The notes under the pieces were generated by a model. The model ran no database searches. It saw only the letters and a list, made by a program, of their open reading frames with translations, and had not been told where the DNA came from. Below are positions 18,682 to 27,446 of a stretch of DNA of 64,000 nt, in pieces (positions within the stretch are counted from its first letter, which is position 1; each line of letters starts with the position of its first letter). Source of the DNA: Gammaproteobacteria bacterium (GTDB lineage: Bacteria; Pseudomonadota; Gammaproteobacteria; Xanthomonadales; Marinicellaceae); assembly GCA_024280395.1 (NCBI GenBank), contig JAJRQG010000063.1:1-64000 (forward strand), given 5' to 3'. The translations under genes and the position numbers were made by a program.

Positions 18682-20364
18682 TTATACCTCTAAAAAATTT
18701 TGTCCTTGTTTGATTTGTATCACTTCTGCATCAAAGTTTTCTTGCATGTGTTGTACAAATGAATTTTCATTAACTTGTTGTTTGGTTTGTTGTATGTTTT
18801 TTTCTACAATGTCCTGTTCTTTTTTAGCAATGGTTTTTTCCAAATCCACACCATCTTCTAGTTGGACAGAAATGGTTTCAACCACTAAATTTTCAAGTGC
18901 TGCACACAATTTTCTTTGTGCTCCATCTGTCATAAAAGCTTCGGCCTGTTTGTCAATGGCCAACACCAACTGTCCATCCTGATTGCTCATCACATGTGCA
19001 TTTCTTGCCAATACTTTGGACATGCCTTTTATCGGCAATGCCGCGTAGATAGCTTGCCAATTGTCATTGGTAACCTCTGCCAAAGAATAAGTCTTTGAAT
19101 TTGTTGGAGCATCTTCAACATTTACCTGTTGTTCAACTGATTGTTCAACGGGTTGTATATTGCTCGCAGCCACATTGCTATTTTGATTATTTGCTTGAGA
19201 CAAAGAACCACCTTGCGTAGGGGCAGTAATTGCTTGGACATTGGAGCGTATATTTGCAACAGATTTCTCACTACCAGGGTTGCCAATTTTAAAAGCAAAC
19301 AAACGAATAATCGTCATCTCAAAACCCGTTTTGCTGTCAGGAGCCAATTGTATTTCTTCTTGGCCTTTTATCACGATTTGATAAAACAACTGAATTTGTT
19401 CGGGATTGGTTTTCTTTAATAAGCCATCAAGGGTAGCTCGATCAAACTGAGAACCATCTACAGTTTTATTTAAAATTTGCACCAGTGAAATTTCATGCAG
19501 CAAGTAAGCCAATTCATGCAAAAATCGCGAATAATCGGGCGACATCACAAATATCTGCTCTAGTTGACTGGATAGATTTTCGGCATCTTTATCCAAGATG
19601 CTGTTTAATATACCCACCACCTTATCCTGATCCATGGTGCCTAACATCAGTTTTACGTCTGATTCCATGACCTTACCTGCGCCAAATGCCAAAGATTGGT
19701 CCAATAAACTTAATCCATCGCGCATAGATCCATCAGCAGCACGGGCAATTAACTCAACCGCTTGATTATCAAATTCTGCATTTTGCAATTCTAACAACTT
19801 GGCTAAGTGGTCTTTAATTTGGGTTAAATTTAAGCGTTTTAAATTGAACTGTAAGCAACGAGACAATACCGTGACGGGTAACTTCTTTGGTTCTGTGGTT
19901 GCCAATAAAAATTTAACATGTGGCGGTGGTTCTTCCAATGTTTTCAACAAAGCATTAAAACTACTGTTAGAAAACATATGTACTTCATCAATCAGATATA
20001 TTTTATAGCGGCCTTTTGTAGGTGCGTATTGAACATTTTCCAACAGCTCACGCGTATCATCTACGCCTGTTCGAGAAGCAGCATCCACTTCTATCAAATC
20101 AACAAACCTGCCCTCGCTGATTTCGGTACAAGCACCACAAACACCACAGGGATTTCCCGTAACACCTGTTTCGCAATTCAACGCTTTTGCCAAGATGCGT
20201 GCAACCGTTGTTTTTCCCACACCCCTAGTTCCTGTAAACAAAAAAGCATGATGAATGCGATCTTGCTCCAAGCCATTTATCAATGCCTGAGAAACATGTT
20301 CTTGCCCCACAAGTTCTGTAAAATTTTGTGGCCTGTATTGGCGTGCGAGTGCTTGGTAGCTCAT
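18682..20364 (-). CDS. dnaX: DNA polymerase III subunits gamma/tau
   Basis: A 560-residue clamp-loader ATPase. Walker A GTRGVGKTT (near 45-53), zinc site CETGVTGNPCGVCGAC (near 64-79), Walker B DEVHM and sensor region LLATTEPKKLP are intact. The C-terminal third (Gln/Asn-rich linker, then the tau domain binding polymerase alpha) is weakly conserved as usual. I do not see the classical A AAA AAG slippery heptamer in the right frame, so a separate gamma form is not supported. It is first in the dnaX-ybaB-recR unit; no strong ribosome site precedes its ATG. Confidence 0.95.
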   Translation of the reverse strand: MSYQALARQYRPQNFTELVGQEHVSQALINGLEQDRIHHAFLFTGTRGVGKTTVARILAKALNCETGVTGNPCGVCGACTEISEGRFVDLIEVDAASRTGVDDTRELLENVQYAPTKGRYKIYLIDEVHMFSNSSFNALLKTLEEPPPHVKFLLATTEPKKLPVTVLSRCLQFNLKRLNLTQIKDHLAKLLELQNAEFDNQAVELIARAADGSMRDGLSLLDQSLAFGAGKVMESDVKLMLGTMDQDKVVGILNSILDKDAENLSSQLEQIFVMSPDYSRFLHELAYLLHEISLVQILNKTVDGSQFDRATLDGLLKKTNPEQIQLFYQIVIKGQEEIQLAPDSKTGFEMTIIRLFAFKIGNPGSEKSVANIRSNVQAITAPTQGGSLSQANNQNSNVAASNIQPVEQSVEQQVNVEDAPTNSKTYSLAEVTNDNWQAIYAALPIKGMSKVLARNAHVMSNQDGQLVLAIDKQAEAFMTDGAQRKLCAALENLVVETISVQLEDGVDLEKTIAKKEQDIVEKNIQQTKQQVNENSFVQHMQENFDAEVIQIKQGQNFLEV

Positions 20365-20473
20365 AATTTATATGTAGAAAAATAAAGAATTAAGTATGGA
20401 GATGTTTATCCAAATAATCAAGGATTTTAATTGAAAGTTGAAAATTGAAAATTTTATTCTTAGAGATACTGTC

Positions 20474-20812
20474 TTAATCTTTTTTAAATAACTTACTAAA
20501 ACCAGAAATACTCAAATTCAACCAACCCAACACCAAAAAGCTACCACCTACTGGTGTAATCCATGAAAGGTCGGTTTTGCCGTGAAGCACCAATAAATAC
20601 AAACCTCCACTGAACAATAAAATACCCAACAGCATGCTGACTATTGCCGATTTAATCCAAAAATTAGTTTGTTTTAAACTGCTTAACCACAGCAATAAAA
20701 TTGCATGCAGTAATTGATAGGTAACAGCATTATTGAACAATAGATAATTAACTGAACCACGTTCAATATGAAAAACATGACTACCCATGGCAGCAAGTAT
20801 TACTGCAGTCAT
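20474..20812 (-). CDS. DUF423 membrane protein (YgdD-like)
   Basis: A protein with the DUF423 pattern AAMGSHVF near the N-terminus, then YQLLHAILLLW, LLFSGGLYLL and TPVGGSFLVLGW; four membrane segments are expected. From ATG 20812 it has 112 residues and lacks about 15 N-terminal residues that family members have. The frame stays open upstream with matching sequence (INLQKIAFLIAAVYG) as far as an ATC at 20857, five bases after GGAG that ends the previous gene. A non-AUG start at 20857 is therefore possible. Function of the family is unknown. Confidence 0.8.
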   Translation of the reverse strand: MTAVILAAMGSHVFHIERGSVNYLLFNNAVTYQLLHAILLLWLSSLKQTNFWIKSAIVSMLLGILLFSGGLYLLVLHGKTDLSWITPVGGSFLVLGWLNLSISGFSKLFKKD

Positions 20813-20860
20813 TCCATAGACTGCAGCAATTAAAAAGGCTATTTTCTGTAGGTTGATAAA

Positions 20861-21853
20861 TTACTCCATTGTTTTAGTGGCTGCTGGGATAACTTCAATA
20901 ACATCAGATAATTTCTTATTAAGCGCATCAAATTTATAACTGGGTATCACATATGCCCAATGTGTTAATTGCTTTTCGTAGGTATTGTTATCGCCCAAAT
21001 TTTCGAATACTACTTTCATCAAAGTTTTGTCTTCTTTTGGGTAAAATGACAACTGGTATTGCAAACCAGAAAATAATTCATAAATTACTTTAAGAACGTT
21101 TTGCTCTGGTAAATCTTCATTATTGGCAATGGTTTCAATGGCGAACTTTTGCAATCCATTGGCCAAGGTATTAATTGCCAAGCCTGTTTTTAATTGGTGA
21201 TTTTCTGGTAGATTCTTGATTACAAAACTTTTGTCTTGAGGGCTTAATTTATTGATGGTGAAAGACTCTTTATCATCGGTTTTGAAAACCACTGATTTAA
21301 TTTGTGAAATATCAACATCAAATAGTGTGTTCACAATCCAGTCTTTGCCGGCTAATTTTACATCTAACTTACCCTGTGATAACCAAGTTTGTGCTTCATT
21401 ATTCTTACGCACATAAATTCCTTGTGATTTTTGCGCTTGTTTACCAATTGAAATATTGGCTATCTCTGCACCTCCTTTTTGCAATTTGATGCTCGTTGCT
21501 GCATCGTTGCCTGTTTCTGCCAATGATAACTTTCCATAGTTCTTAGGGTTACTGGTTTTCTTTTCTTTGAGTTTAAATTTTCTCAAATCTAGCAATAAAT
21601 TAGCCACTTTATTGGCATCCGCTATAAAGTTGTCGGCTTGCTGAACCCTCCAAGTACCATCAGTTTTGCTTAGACTAATAATCTTGTTATTTTTACTGAT
21701 AACAATTTCATCAATATCATTGATTTGAGATTGTAATTCAGGAATTAAAAACTCTTCTTGGGTTGATGTTGATTTTTTGCTATTAATCACCATCCAACTT
21801 ATGCCAGCTAGGACGACAAAAGCCGCTACCAATATTTTAATACTACTTTGCAT
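20861..21853 (-). CDS. DUF4340 protein of the Gld-like ABC operon
   Basis: A 330-residue protein with one N-terminal membrane anchor (IKILVAAFVVLAGISWMVI), then a periplasmic beta-rich region with two DUF4340-type halves (DIDEIVISKNNKIISLSKTDGTWRV; YVRKNNEAQTWL). DUF4340 genes commonly follow gliding-type ABC auxiliary genes. Its start overlaps the upstream gene by 11 bp, with GGGAGG before the ATG, so the four genes form one operon. Molecular role is unknown. Confidence 0.8.
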   Translation of the reverse strand: MQSSIKILVAAFVVLAGISWMVINSKKSTSTQEEFLIPELQSQINDIDEIVISKNNKIISLSKTDGTWRVQQADNFIADANKVANLLLDLRKFKLKEKKTSNPKNYGKLSLAETGNDAATSIKLQKGGAEIANISIGKQAQKSQGIYVRKNNEAQTWLSQGKLDVKLAGKDWIVNTLFDVDISQIKSVVFKTDDKESFTINKLSPQDKSFVIKNLPENHQLKTGLAINTLANGLQKFAIETIANNEDLPEQNVLKVIYELFSGLQYQLSFYPKEDKTLMKVVFENLGDNNTYEKQLTHWAYVIPSYKFDALNKKLSDVIEVIPAATKTME

Positions 21854-23693
21854 ATTTTCCTCCCTTCTTTTTGGGCCTTAACCTCAATACAAACACACCA
21901 AAAATACTGATTAAAAGAGGTATCATTCCTATGTTTATCATCTTCAAGTTACTGCCTAAGTTTTTAATGTCTTTATCAAGATTGCGCCTTACTTCTCTTA
22001 GTTTCTTTCTCACTTCGAGTTTTTCTGTTTGGAATTTTTGCAATTCTTGTTCCTGCTCTTGGCTCATTATCATGCGATTTTGTTGGCCTTTTTGCTTTTG
22101 TATTTCATTCAGTTTTCCCTCTGTTTCTCTTAAGCGTTGTTTCAATACGTTTTCTTGTTCGCGAAATTTCTTGTCCGAAGCTTTTTGTATTTCTATCACT
22201 TTTGTAAACGGTCGTGCCGAATTTTTTCGACCTCGAATATTGATCAAATCAACACTGCCTGCCATATTGTCCAATAGGTTGGTTATCATATTCCCATTAT
22301 CCGCAAAGGCACTGAATACTTTTCTTCCAAAAAAGTTTTGACTTCTTACCCACATTTGATCAAATAAAACATCTACATCTGCAAATAAGACAATTTTAGG
22401 GTCATTGTTTTCAGTTACAACACTGGACTTATCAACTCCATCAATGCCTTCTGGAAATGCGGTTTTGATACTTCCTGTTAATCTGCCCGCAATAGTTTTA
22501 CTTTTCTCATCGGATTTAAATGTTTTATACAAAGTACTCGGATCAAACAAAAACTTTATAGTGTCTGTAAGTACCGTACTTGACTCTTTTGAAGAGGACA
22601 ATATACTTTGTAAATTATCAGATTCAAAGAAACCAGCCGTTGCCAAGTTAATGGTATCCAGTTCTCTGGTAATGATATCTTTTTTGTTAAAAGCTTCACC
22701 TTTTAACGCCAAGTAACCCAAATGACGTGTGGGCCTTGAACTTTGTTGAGTTTGTATATTTAACGCATATTTATCATCCAACACCACTTGCTTAGGATTA
22801 TATGTTACATTCCAAGCTGCAAATAAAGCACTCAAATCAGAAGTTTTGTCAGCTTGATAGGCGGCCATTGGATTTTGAGGGTCAGCAATGACCACTTCTG
22901 ATTGGGCAAGTGGATCAACAAACACCAACAATCTACCACCTTTCAATGCAAATTGGTCAATGGCAAATTGGGTTTTTTCTGATAGCTCTTTGGGGTGAAT
23001 CAACATTAAAACATCAATGTCTTTATCAATACTTTCACTGTTTATATCCAAATGTTTGATTAAATAGTCTTTACTCAATTGCGTCAAAAAGACTTGAGCA
23101 GGCACTGATTCTCCTTTGACTTGATCGAATCTGGCTTTAATTTCGATCGAGCTCATTATACCAATGGTGTTTTTCTCAGGACTATTCAAACTATTGATTA
23201 ACTGAGCAATATCATACTCAAGAAAAGATTCTCTATCAGGTTGCATAAAAGGTATCACTTCCAAACCGTCCAAAGTATTTTGGCCCACAAGTCCAAAAAA
23301 TATATTTTCACCACCATCTCCAACAGGCAAGGCTTGCAAACCAAATTGTGCCGCTTCGTCTTCTTGAGGTGAAAAGATTTTTGGATCGATGAAAGAAACT
23401 TCTAACTTGCTATCAGAATACCGCTTCATTTCATTCAATAAGTCCAACACTGTGTTTTTATAAGTTCTCAATATAGGAATATGGTGTGTAGCTTCATCTG
23501 AAAAATACAATTTTATGTGTATGTTTTCATCTATATTTTTCAAGATGTTCTTTGTCCCATCATTGAGTGTAAACAATTTGTTTTCGGTTAAATCCAGACG
23601 TGTTCGAGAGAACAGACCAGATTGACTGATTATGACTGACCCTAAAAAGAAGATGCCAATCAGAAATAATATTTTAGTTGTGTTTGATTTCAT
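21843..23693 (-). CDS. GldG-like ABC auxiliary substrate-binding protein
   Basis: A protein of 616 residues: N-terminal membrane segment (KILFLIGIFFLGSVIISQSGL), the hallmark RLDLTENKLFTLNDGTKNIL, a large periplasmic domain, a coiled coil (about residues 510-580, QEQENVLKQRLRETEGK-like), and a C-terminal membrane segment (MINIGMIPLLISIFGVFVLRL). This is the GldG/ABC_transp_aux layout. I start at ATG 23693, preceded by AAGGAG, and not at the ORF opening at 23753. Substrate unknown; in gliding bacteria GldAFG are an ABC complex, but here gliding should not be assumed. Confidence 0.82.
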   Translation of the reverse strand: MKSNTTKILFLIGIFFLGSVIISQSGLFSRTRLDLTENKLFTLNDGTKNILKNIDENIHIKLYFSDEATHHIPILRTYKNTVLDLLNEMKRYSDSKLEVSFIDPKIFSPQEDEAAQFGLQALPVGDGGENIFFGLVGQNTLDGLEVIPFMQPDRESFLEYDIAQLINSLNSPEKNTIGIMSSIEIKARFDQVKGESVPAQVFLTQLSKDYLIKHLDINSESIDKDIDVLMLIHPKELSEKTQFAIDQFALKGGRLLVFVDPLAQSEVVIADPQNPMAAYQADKTSDLSALFAAWNVTYNPKQVVLDDKYALNIQTQQSSRPTRHLGYLALKGEAFNKKDIITRELDTINLATAGFFESDNLQSILSSSKESSTVLTDTIKFLFDPSTLYKTFKSDEKSKTIAGRLTGSIKTAFPEGIDGVDKSSVVTENNDPKIVLFADVDVLFDQMWVRSQNFFGRKVFSAFADNGNMITNLLDNMAGSVDLINIRGRKNSARPFTKVIEIQKASDKKFREQENVLKQRLRETEGKLNEIQKQKGQQNRMIMSQEQEQELQKFQTEKLEVRKKLREVRRNLDKDIKNLGSNLKMINIGMIPLLISIFGVFVLRLRPKKKGGKYAK

Positions 23694-23704
23694 TGTTATT
23701 CTCC

Positions 23705-24439
23705 TTAATCTGCTTTTTTTATGTCGAGTACAATCGATGTTGCATACAACCACACACTGATTATCATCGTAAAATAGACGAGGTCACCCAAATCTAACAC
23801 GCCTTTATTAATACTTGAATAGTGGGTTAAAAAACTGGTTGATGCAATCGAATCTACAAAAACTTGTGGCAACCAAGCCGAAAACACATCAAGTACCATT
23901 GGCATACCCGCCAACAGAAACAGAAAACAAATAACTGCTGTGAGTATAAAAGCAATTACTTGGTTTTTACTGGATGCTGAAATACAAGAACCAATAGCCA
24001 AAAATGCACCTGCCAATAGCAAACTACCAACATAACTGGCAATAATCAAACCATTATCGGGTTCACCCAAATAATTAATGGACATCCAAATAGGAAAGGT
24101 AAAAAATAAAGCAATACCAATAAATATCCAAGCAGAAAAAAACTTACCTAAAACCAAATCCCTTTGCCTAACTGGCAGTGTCATCAACAGTTCGATGTTA
24201 CCACTGCGTCTTTCTTCTGACCACATGCGCATTGATACTGCTGGCACCAAAAACAAATACAGCCATGGGTGGAAATTAAAAAACGGTGTCAAATCTGCTT
24301 GGTTACGTTCATACAAACCTCCCAGATAAAAAGCAAAAACCCCACTTAATATTAAAAATATAACGATAAAGACATACGCAATAGGGGTTGAAAAATAGCC
24401 CTGTAGTTCTCTTTTAATAATGGCTAACATTGGGTTCAT
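23705..24439 (-). CDS. ABC-2 type permease (GldF-like)
   Basis: A 244-residue membrane protein with six segments: an N-terminal IAYVFIVIFLILSGVFAFYL, and the ABC-2 motif region RMWSEERRSGNIELLMTLPV following the first loop. This belongs to the GldF/NosY-like permeases. It overlaps the ATPase gene upstream by 4 bp (ATGA) and is followed after 11 bp by the GldG-like gene. Confidence 0.88.
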   Translation of the reverse strand: MNPMLAIIKRELQGYFSTPIAYVFIVIFLILSGVFAFYLGGLYERNQADLTPFFNFHPWLYLFLVPAVSMRMWSEERRSGNIELLMTLPVRQRDLVLGKFFSAWIFIGIALFFTFPIWMSINYLGEPDNGLIIASYVGSLLLAGAFLAIGSCISASSKNQVIAFILTAVICFLFLLAGMPMVLDVFSAWLPQVFVDSIASTSFLTHYSSINKGVLDLGDLVYFTMIISVWLYATSIVLDIKKAD

Positions 24440-25386
24440 CGTACTGCCTCCTTTTGTCTCTTATCGGTATTTTCCATAGTAATGTTTCTAAATACTTCGT
24501 CCAATCGTCCTGGCTCCATGGTCAATCTTGTCACAGATATTTTGTGTTGTTTTAAAAAGGCACTGATTTCATCAAATATATAGACGCCTTGTGCTGGAAA
24601 AACAGTCGTTTTCTTTCTCCGAGCATCAAACTCAACATCTCGAACACATGACATGTTTCTGATCTCTGATAACAAGGGAAATTCTATTTCAGCTTCAAAG
24701 GTAACAGCATTGTGATACTTTGACATATTCTCTAGTTCTGAAGGGCTGTTGTCGGCAACAATTTTACCATCAGCAATAATAATGGCGCGGTCACACACTT
24801 CGTGAACTTCTTCCAATATATGGGTTGAAATTATGATTGTCTTATCTTTTGCCATGGAAATAATAAGTTGACGAACGTCGTGTTTTTGATTGGGATCTAA
24901 TCCATCAGTTGGCTCATCCAATATCAACACTTCTGGATCGTGAATAATGGCTTGTGCCAAGCCGACCCTTCTTTTAAAACCTTTTGACAAGGTTTCTATT
25001 CGTTGGTAGTAAACCTGCTCCAAGTTTATCCTATCAATAATTTCATCTGTTTTGGTTTGAATCAATTCTTTAGGGATACCACGCATTTGGGCAATGAATT
25101 TAATGAAGTCGCAGACACGCATCTCATCATAACTGGGAGCTCCTTCAGGTAGGTAACCAATTTTATTTTTCAAACCAATTGGGTTATCAAACAAGTCTAT
25201 ACCACAAACTTTTATACTTCCTGAACTGGGTTGTAAAAAACCTGTAATCATTTTCATGGTTGTGGACTTACCTGCACCATTGGGACCTAAAAACCCAAGA
25301 ACCTCTCCTTTGTTGGCGACAAAGGACAAGTTATCAACGGCAGTAAACTGATTAAAAACCTTACTTAAGTTTTTACATTCTATCAT
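24436..25386 (-). CDS. ABC transporter ATPase (GldA-like)
   Basis: A 316-residue ATPase. Walker A GPNGAGKST, signature LSKGFKRRVGLAQ and Walker B LILDEPTDGLDP are intact, with the H-loop in STHILEEVHEV. A C-terminal extension of about 95 residues follows the ATPase domain, as in GldA and similar exporters. The ORF opens at a TTG (25398), but ATG 25386 is preceded by GAGGAAG and fits the family start MIECKNLSKVF. First gene of the four-gene unit with GldF-like, GldG-like and DUF4340 genes. Confidence 0.92.
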   Translation of the reverse strand: MIECKNLSKVFNQFTAVDNLSFVANKGEVLGFLGPNGAGKSTTMKMITGFLQPSSGSIKVCGIDLFDNPIGLKNKIGYLPEGAPSYDEMRVCDFIKFIAQMRGIPKELIQTKTDEIIDRINLEQVYYQRIETLSKGFKRRVGLAQAIIHDPEVLILDEPTDGLDPNQKHDVRQLIISMAKDKTIIISTHILEEVHEVCDRAIIIADGKIVADNSPSELENMSKYHNAVTFEAEIEFPLLSEIRNMSCVRDVEFDARRKKTTVFPAQGVYIFDEISAFLKQHKISVTRLTMEPGRLDEVFRNITMENTDKRQKEAVR

Positions 25387-25424
25387 TTTCTTCCTCAAAT
25401 ATTTACTAACAAAACTTATGCATA

Positions 25425-25430
25425 ATTATA
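25425..25430 (-). promoter_or_regulatory. Possible -10 box (TATAAT) of the ABC operon
   Basis: On the minus strand a perfect TATAAT lies about 40 bases before the ATPase ATG, with only a weak -35 (TTCATT-like) 17 bases further up. The 184-bp gap between the divergent ABC operon and the M14 gene has no other clear elements. Confidence 0.3.
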
Positions 25431-25582
25431 AGGTAAAAGTCACTATTAATGAACCAAATTTCTGTCCTAGAATTAGCAACCGTTATTTTTAACAAAAATA
25501 TTAAAAAAATCAAGCATAATTAATGATTTTAAATTAACATCACTTGTTAGTTTATAGTAGCCCGAAATAGTTCAAAAAATAT

Positions 25583-26605
25583 ATGATAAAACAACTCAAC
25601 AGCTTACCAGATGGATTACTAGAATTAACTGCTGACAAGTTGTATACCAAAATTGACAATCATACTTTGGTTCATCTAAATGGTAAGGTTCAACGACCAA
25701 TTTTCATCTCAATTTTACAACACGGTGACGAATATACAGGTTGGGATGCGCTTAAAGATTATTTAAACAATCACCAACACCAACTTCCACGCTCGATGAC
25801 TATTCTTTTTGGCAATATACAGGCAGCAAGGTTTAATGTTAGACAATTAGACAACCAACCTGATTTTAATCGTTCGTGGCCTAGCTATTTAAACCTAAAT
25901 GACCCAACCGCTAATACCATGCGAGAGGTCACCGATCTGATGAAACTCCGAAAGCCTTTCGCCAGCGTTGACATACACAATAACTCAGGTAGGAATCCAC
26001 ACTATTCAGGCATAAATTCTCTGGACCAGGAGTTTTTGAATCTGGCTTCATTGTTTTCAGACACCATGATTTATTTTACCAGCCCTGTGGGGATTCAATC
26101 TGCCGCTTTTGCTGAATTTTGTCCCTCCGTTACCGTGGAATGCGGTTTATCTGGAGCTTCAGATGGCACTGAGCAAACACACACTTTTTTAGAATTGTTA
26201 TTTAACCAATACAATTTAAAAAATGTACCTGGTATTCTCGAACACCAAAGGGTGTTTAAAATACATGCTACGGTAAAAATCAAACCTGAAATTGACATCA
26301 GTTTCGAACAAGACAATATTGACTTAGAATTGGTCAAAGATTTAGATGTATTAAACTTCCATCAGATCCAATCTGGCGAAGTGTTTGGCAAACTCAACAA
26401 GCAATTGTTTGACAATCAAGTAATGCCATTTGTTGTTACGGACAAAAATAACAATATTATCACTGATGAATATTTTAAGTTAGCAGATGGTAAGGTCTGT
26501 TGTAAAAGTTCATTTGTACCCGCCATGATCACTCAAAATATCCAAGCAATTCGTCATGATTGCTTGTGTTACATTATGCAACCAATCGATGTTGCTTTCA
26601 ATTAA
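25583..26605 (+). CDS. M14/AstE-AspA-like deacylase
   Basis: A 340-residue protein of the succinylglutamate desuccinylase/aspartoacylase branch. Zinc-site features: QHGDEYTGWDA (H and E, near 47-50), the substrate-arginine region FNVRQLDNQPDFNRSW, and SVDIHNNSG (third zinc histidine). TVECGLSG supplies the usual catalytic glutamate. The C-terminal part is a beta domain. Substrate is not known; members deacylate N-acyl amino acids or trim amino acids from small peptides. No ribosome site is seen before ATG 25583. Stop is 10 bp before the SDR start, so the two likely form one unit. Confidence 0.78.
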   Translation: MIKQLNSLPDGLLELTADKLYTKIDNHTLVHLNGKVQRPIFISILQHGDEYTGWDALKDYLNNHQHQLPRSMTILFGNIQAARFNVRQLDNQPDFNRSWPSYLNLNDPTANTMREVTDLMKLRKPFASVDIHNNSGRNPHYSGINSLDQEFLNLASLFSDTMIYFTSPVGIQSAAFAEFCPSVTVECGLSGASDGTEQTHTFLELLFNQYNLKNVPGILEHQRVFKIHATVKIKPEIDISFEQDNIDLELVKDLDVLNFHQIQSGEVFGKLNKQLFDNQVMPFVVTDKNNNIITDEYFKLADGKVCCKSSFVPAMITQNIQAIRHDCLCYIMQPIDVAFN

Positions 26606-26615
26606 AGGTAAATCT

Positions 26616-27383
26616 ATGAAAACTAACAATGTAAAAGCCATTATCACTGGTGGTGTATCAGGACTGGGACTTGCGTGCGCAAGAAAAATTATAGCAGATG
26701 GTGGAGAAGTCTTTCTATTTGATATTAATCAAGAAGCTGCAGATGCTGTTTTAACTGAACTTGGGTCTCGCGCACATTTCGCAAAAACCGATGTTAGCAA
26801 TGAGAAGAATGTTGAAGAGTCTTGTCAACAAGCTGCTGATACAATGGACGGTATTAATGTGGCCATTAATTGTGCTGGAGTATTATCTGCTGGAAGAGTC
26901 TTGGGCAGAGAAGCACCGATGGCTACTGATTATTTTTCTAAAGCGATAATGATTAATTTAATTGGCAGCTTTAATATTTCTAAAACTGCTGCCAATATCA
27001 TGCAGAATAATGAAGCTGATGCTGATGGACAACGAGGAGTTATTATAAATACAGCGTCTATCGCTGCTTATGAAGGGCAAATTGGTCAAGCGGCTTATTC
27101 TGCTTCAAAAGCAGGAATCATTGGCATGACTTTGCCCATGGCAAGAGAGTTTACACGCATTGGAGTTAGAGTCATGACCATTGCACCTGGCGTATTTATG
27201 ACGCCGATGGTGTCAGGCATGCCAGAGAATGTTAAAGAGGCTTTAGGATCTGCAGTTCCTTTTCCTTCAAGATTGGGTTATCCAGCTGAATTTGCCGATA
27301 CCATGGCTCATATTGTTGAGAATACTTATTTAAACGGTTCTGTGATTCGTTTAGATGGTGCCATCCGTTTACAAGCCAAGTAA
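26616..27383 (+). CDS. Short-chain dehydrogenase (3-hydroxyacyl-CoA type)
   Basis: A 255-residue classical SDR: TGGVSGLG for NAD binding (near 11-18), NCAG, catalytic Ser in NTASIAAYEG, and YSASK (Y-x-x-x-K). The stretch GQIGQAAYSASKAGIIGMTLPMARE and the PFPSRLGYPAEFA ending are typical of HSD17B10-like 3-hydroxyacyl-CoA dehydrogenases of beta-oxidation. I use ATG 26616 (AAAGG upstream), not the ORF opening at 26556 inside the preceding gene. A perfect terminator follows at 27401. Confidence 0.88.
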   Translation: MKTNNVKAIITGGVSGLGLACARKIIADGGEVFLFDINQEAADAVLTELGSRAHFAKTDVSNEKNVEESCQQAADTMDGINVAINCAGVLSAGRVLGREAPMATDYFSKAIMINLIGSFNISKTAANIMQNNEADADGQRGVIINTASIAAYEGQIGQAAYSASKAGIIGMTLPMAREFTRIGVRVMTIAPGVFMTPMVSGMPENVKEALGSAVPFPSRLGYPAEFADTMAHIVENTYLNGSVIRLDGAIRLQAK

Positions 27384-27400
27384 ATATAATTCAGATTTAT

Positions 27401-27430
27401 ATAGAGCGTTATCCAGCAATAACGCTCTAT
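27401..27430. terminator. Bidirectional terminator between convergent genes
   Basis: A perfect 12-bp stem (ATAGAGCGTTAT at 27401-27412 with ATAACGCTCTAT at 27419-27430) and a six-base loop CCAGCA, followed by ATTTT on the plus strand and AT-rich sequence on the other. It lies between the SDR stop (27383) and the stop of the minus-strand operon (27447), and can serve both. Confidence 0.85.
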
Positions 27431-27446
27431 ATTTTATACATACTAT

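Noticed and set aside
18820-18840. A-rich stretch in dnaX as programmed -1 frameshift site
   Set aside because: The codons read GCT AAA AAA GAA, so the heptamer is T AAA AAA and not the A AAA AAG pattern, and it lies too near the C-terminus to give a gamma-like product.
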